Shown one piece after another: positions 5,446 through 6,022 of a stretch of DNA of 6,022 nt. Position numbers and translations under genes: made by a program. Positions within the stretch are counted from its first letter, which is position 1; each line of letters begins with the position of its first letter. This DNA comes from Planctomycetota bacterium (GTDB taxonomy: Bacteria > Planctomycetota > Planctomycetia > Pirellulales > Thermoguttaceae): assembly GCA_023621895.1 (NCBI GenBank), contig JAMOAF010000645.1, positions 1-6,022 of the forward strand. The letters are read 5' to 3'. The notes beneath the pieces were generated by a model. That model had not been told where the DNA came from and ran no database searches. It was given only the letters and a program-made list of their open reading frames with translations.

Positions 5446-5679
5446 ATGAAAGTGATCCACGTACTCGGCGCGGGCTGCCCGCGCTGCCTCCAACTGAAGA
5501 AGAACGCCCAGGCGGCGGTTGAATCGGCAAGCGTCGATTACCAGGTCGTCGAGGTCAGCCAGATCGACGAGATTCTCAAGTTCGGCGCGATGATGACGCC
5601 GGCCCTGGTTGTCGACGGGGAGTTGAAAATCCAGGGAAAAATCGCCACGGTCGAAGAGATCGCGGCACTCTTGAAGTGA
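5446..5679 (+). CDS. Thioredoxin-like small redox-active disulfide protein (CPRC)
   Basis: This 77-residue protein has a short thioredoxin/glutaredoxin fold: beta strand MKVIHVLGAG, the redox motif CPRC (C11-x-x-C14) at the start of helix 1, a strand around DYQVVEV (31-37), the cis-proline loop MTPALVVDG (50-58), a strand KIQGK and a final helix. Length and motifs match the 'small redox-active disulfide protein 2'/thioredoxin_3 family, which catalyses dithiol-disulfide exchange. There is no signal peptide, so it acts in the cytoplasm. The Shine-Dalgarno is weak. TCGAGA (5413-5418) and TCTCGA (5438-5443) form an inverted repeat just before the ATG and could hide the start site. It lies 47 bases after the hydrolase and 41 before the flavodoxin-like gene on the same strand, consistent with cotranscription. 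The physiological partner is unknown. Confidence 0.9.
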   Translation: MKVIHVLGAGCPRCLQLKKNAQAAVESASVDYQVVEVSQIDEILKFGAMMTPALVVDGELKIQGKIATVEEIAALLK

Positions 5680-5720
5680 CCCCTACCAAGCCTTTTTGCG
5701 ATTCCTTGGGAGAACGAAGC

Positions 5721-6022
5721 ATGAGCGACAGCGTGACACGGCGGGGATTCATCGGAGCGGCTGGCGCCGCGGCGAGCGGGATGCTGCTTGCCGGCGTCGA
5801 GGGGCAAGCCCAAGCGGCCGAGGAGCAGAAGAAATTGAAAATCATCGCCGTAAGCTGTAGCCGCCGCGAAGGGGCGAGCACGGCCGGCGGCCTGAAGATC
5901 GCCCTCGAAGCGGCCAAGGCGGTTGACCCGGAGAGAATCGAAACCGAACTGATCGAACTGGCCGGCAAGCAATTGCAGGCCCAGGTGGCGGCCGGGCTCG
6001 AAGTGCCTCCCGGCCAGACCGA
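5721..6022 (+). CDS. Tat-exported flavodoxin / NADPH-dependent FMN reductase family protein (5' part)
   Basis: The frame starts at ATG 5721, has GGGAG eight bases upstream and stays open for 100 codons to the window end. Residues 5-10 (VTRRGF) fit the twin-arginine motif, followed by an Ala/Gly-rich hydrophobic stretch IGAAGAAASGMLLAGV and an A-x-A cleavage region near 30-33. It should therefore be exported folded, with its cofactor bound. From about residue 38, KKLKIIAVSCSRREGASTAG is the first beta strand and phosphate-binding loop of the flavodoxin-like FMN_red/NAD(P)H-dependent oxidoreductase fold, followed by the helix LKIALEAAKAV and strand ETELIEL. Such proteins reduce quinones, metals or aromatic substrates through FMN. 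The C-terminal part, with any cysteine or iron-sulfur motif, is outside the window. A Tat signal on this normally cytoplasmic fold is a notable feature. Confidence 0.85.
   Translation, partial: MSDSVTRRGFIGAAGAAASGMLLAGVEGQAQAAEEQKKLKIIAVSCSRREGASTAGGLKIALEAAKAVDPERIETELIELAGKQLQAQVAAGLEVPPGQT

Noticed and set aside
4139..5530. 463-residue open frame antisense to the hydrolase
   Set aside because: It is a GC-driven shadow of the hydrolase and also covers part of the thioredoxin-like gene; no motif or ribosome site supports it.
5687..5709. Terminator between the thioredoxin-like and flavodoxin-like genes
   Set aside because: CCAAG/CTTGG is only a 5-bp stem with a long loop, and the T-run lies in the loop, not after the stem.

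Overview
The window is GC-rich and looks like a planctomycete chromosome (Pirellulales-like), from an isolate or a metagenome bin. This is inferred from gene content: a small sigma factor of the planctomycete/acidobacterial ECF type with a TPR reading frame next to it, a secreted alpha/beta hydrolase, a Tat-exported flavodoxin-like oxidoreductase, and long intergenic tracts filled with repeats. No RNA gene, CRISPR array or intact transposase is visible.

Left part (1-721): a minus-strand ECF sigma factor (164-721) with a TATAAT-like -10 upstream. It is followed at once by a TPR reading frame (about 120 to 1, leaving the window) that has no credible start codon, probably the remains of a kinase/TPR gene. 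Two small hairpins lie between them.

Middle part (722-2230): about 1.5 kb without a convincing intact gene, and the most unusual stretch. It holds a tract of repeated CGAAAACG words with matching inverted words (903-1033), a minus-strand open stretch that reads like a protein fragment (1055-1198), and seven copies of one 45-46 bp core repeat carrying a perfect hairpin. Two copies point left (1223-1348, period 80 bp) and five point right in a tandem array (1542-1922, period 83-85 bp). Seven bases after the last core begins an 87-residue reading frame that resembles only the C-terminal end of a longer SWIM-zinc-finger/DUF6880-like protein, so the array sits where the rest of that gene should be.

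Right part (2175-6022): a minus-strand, full-length tungsten/molybdenum aldehyde:ferredoxin oxidoreductase family enzyme (2232-3965) with a strong Shine-Dalgarno, a TTGACA promoter candidate and an intrinsic terminator. Divergent from it is a probable plus-strand operon: a secreted alpha/beta hydrolase (4184-5398), a 77-residue CPRC thioredoxin-like protein (5446-5679) and the start of a Tat-exported flavodoxin/NADPH-dependent FMN reductase family protein (5721 to the window end). The last two suggest thiol/flavin redox chemistry, but their substrate and any link to the hydrolase or the AOR enzyme cannot be read from the sequence.

No clearly new system is demonstrated. The best candidate for something undescribed is the hairpin-bearing core repeat family and its divergent arrays.
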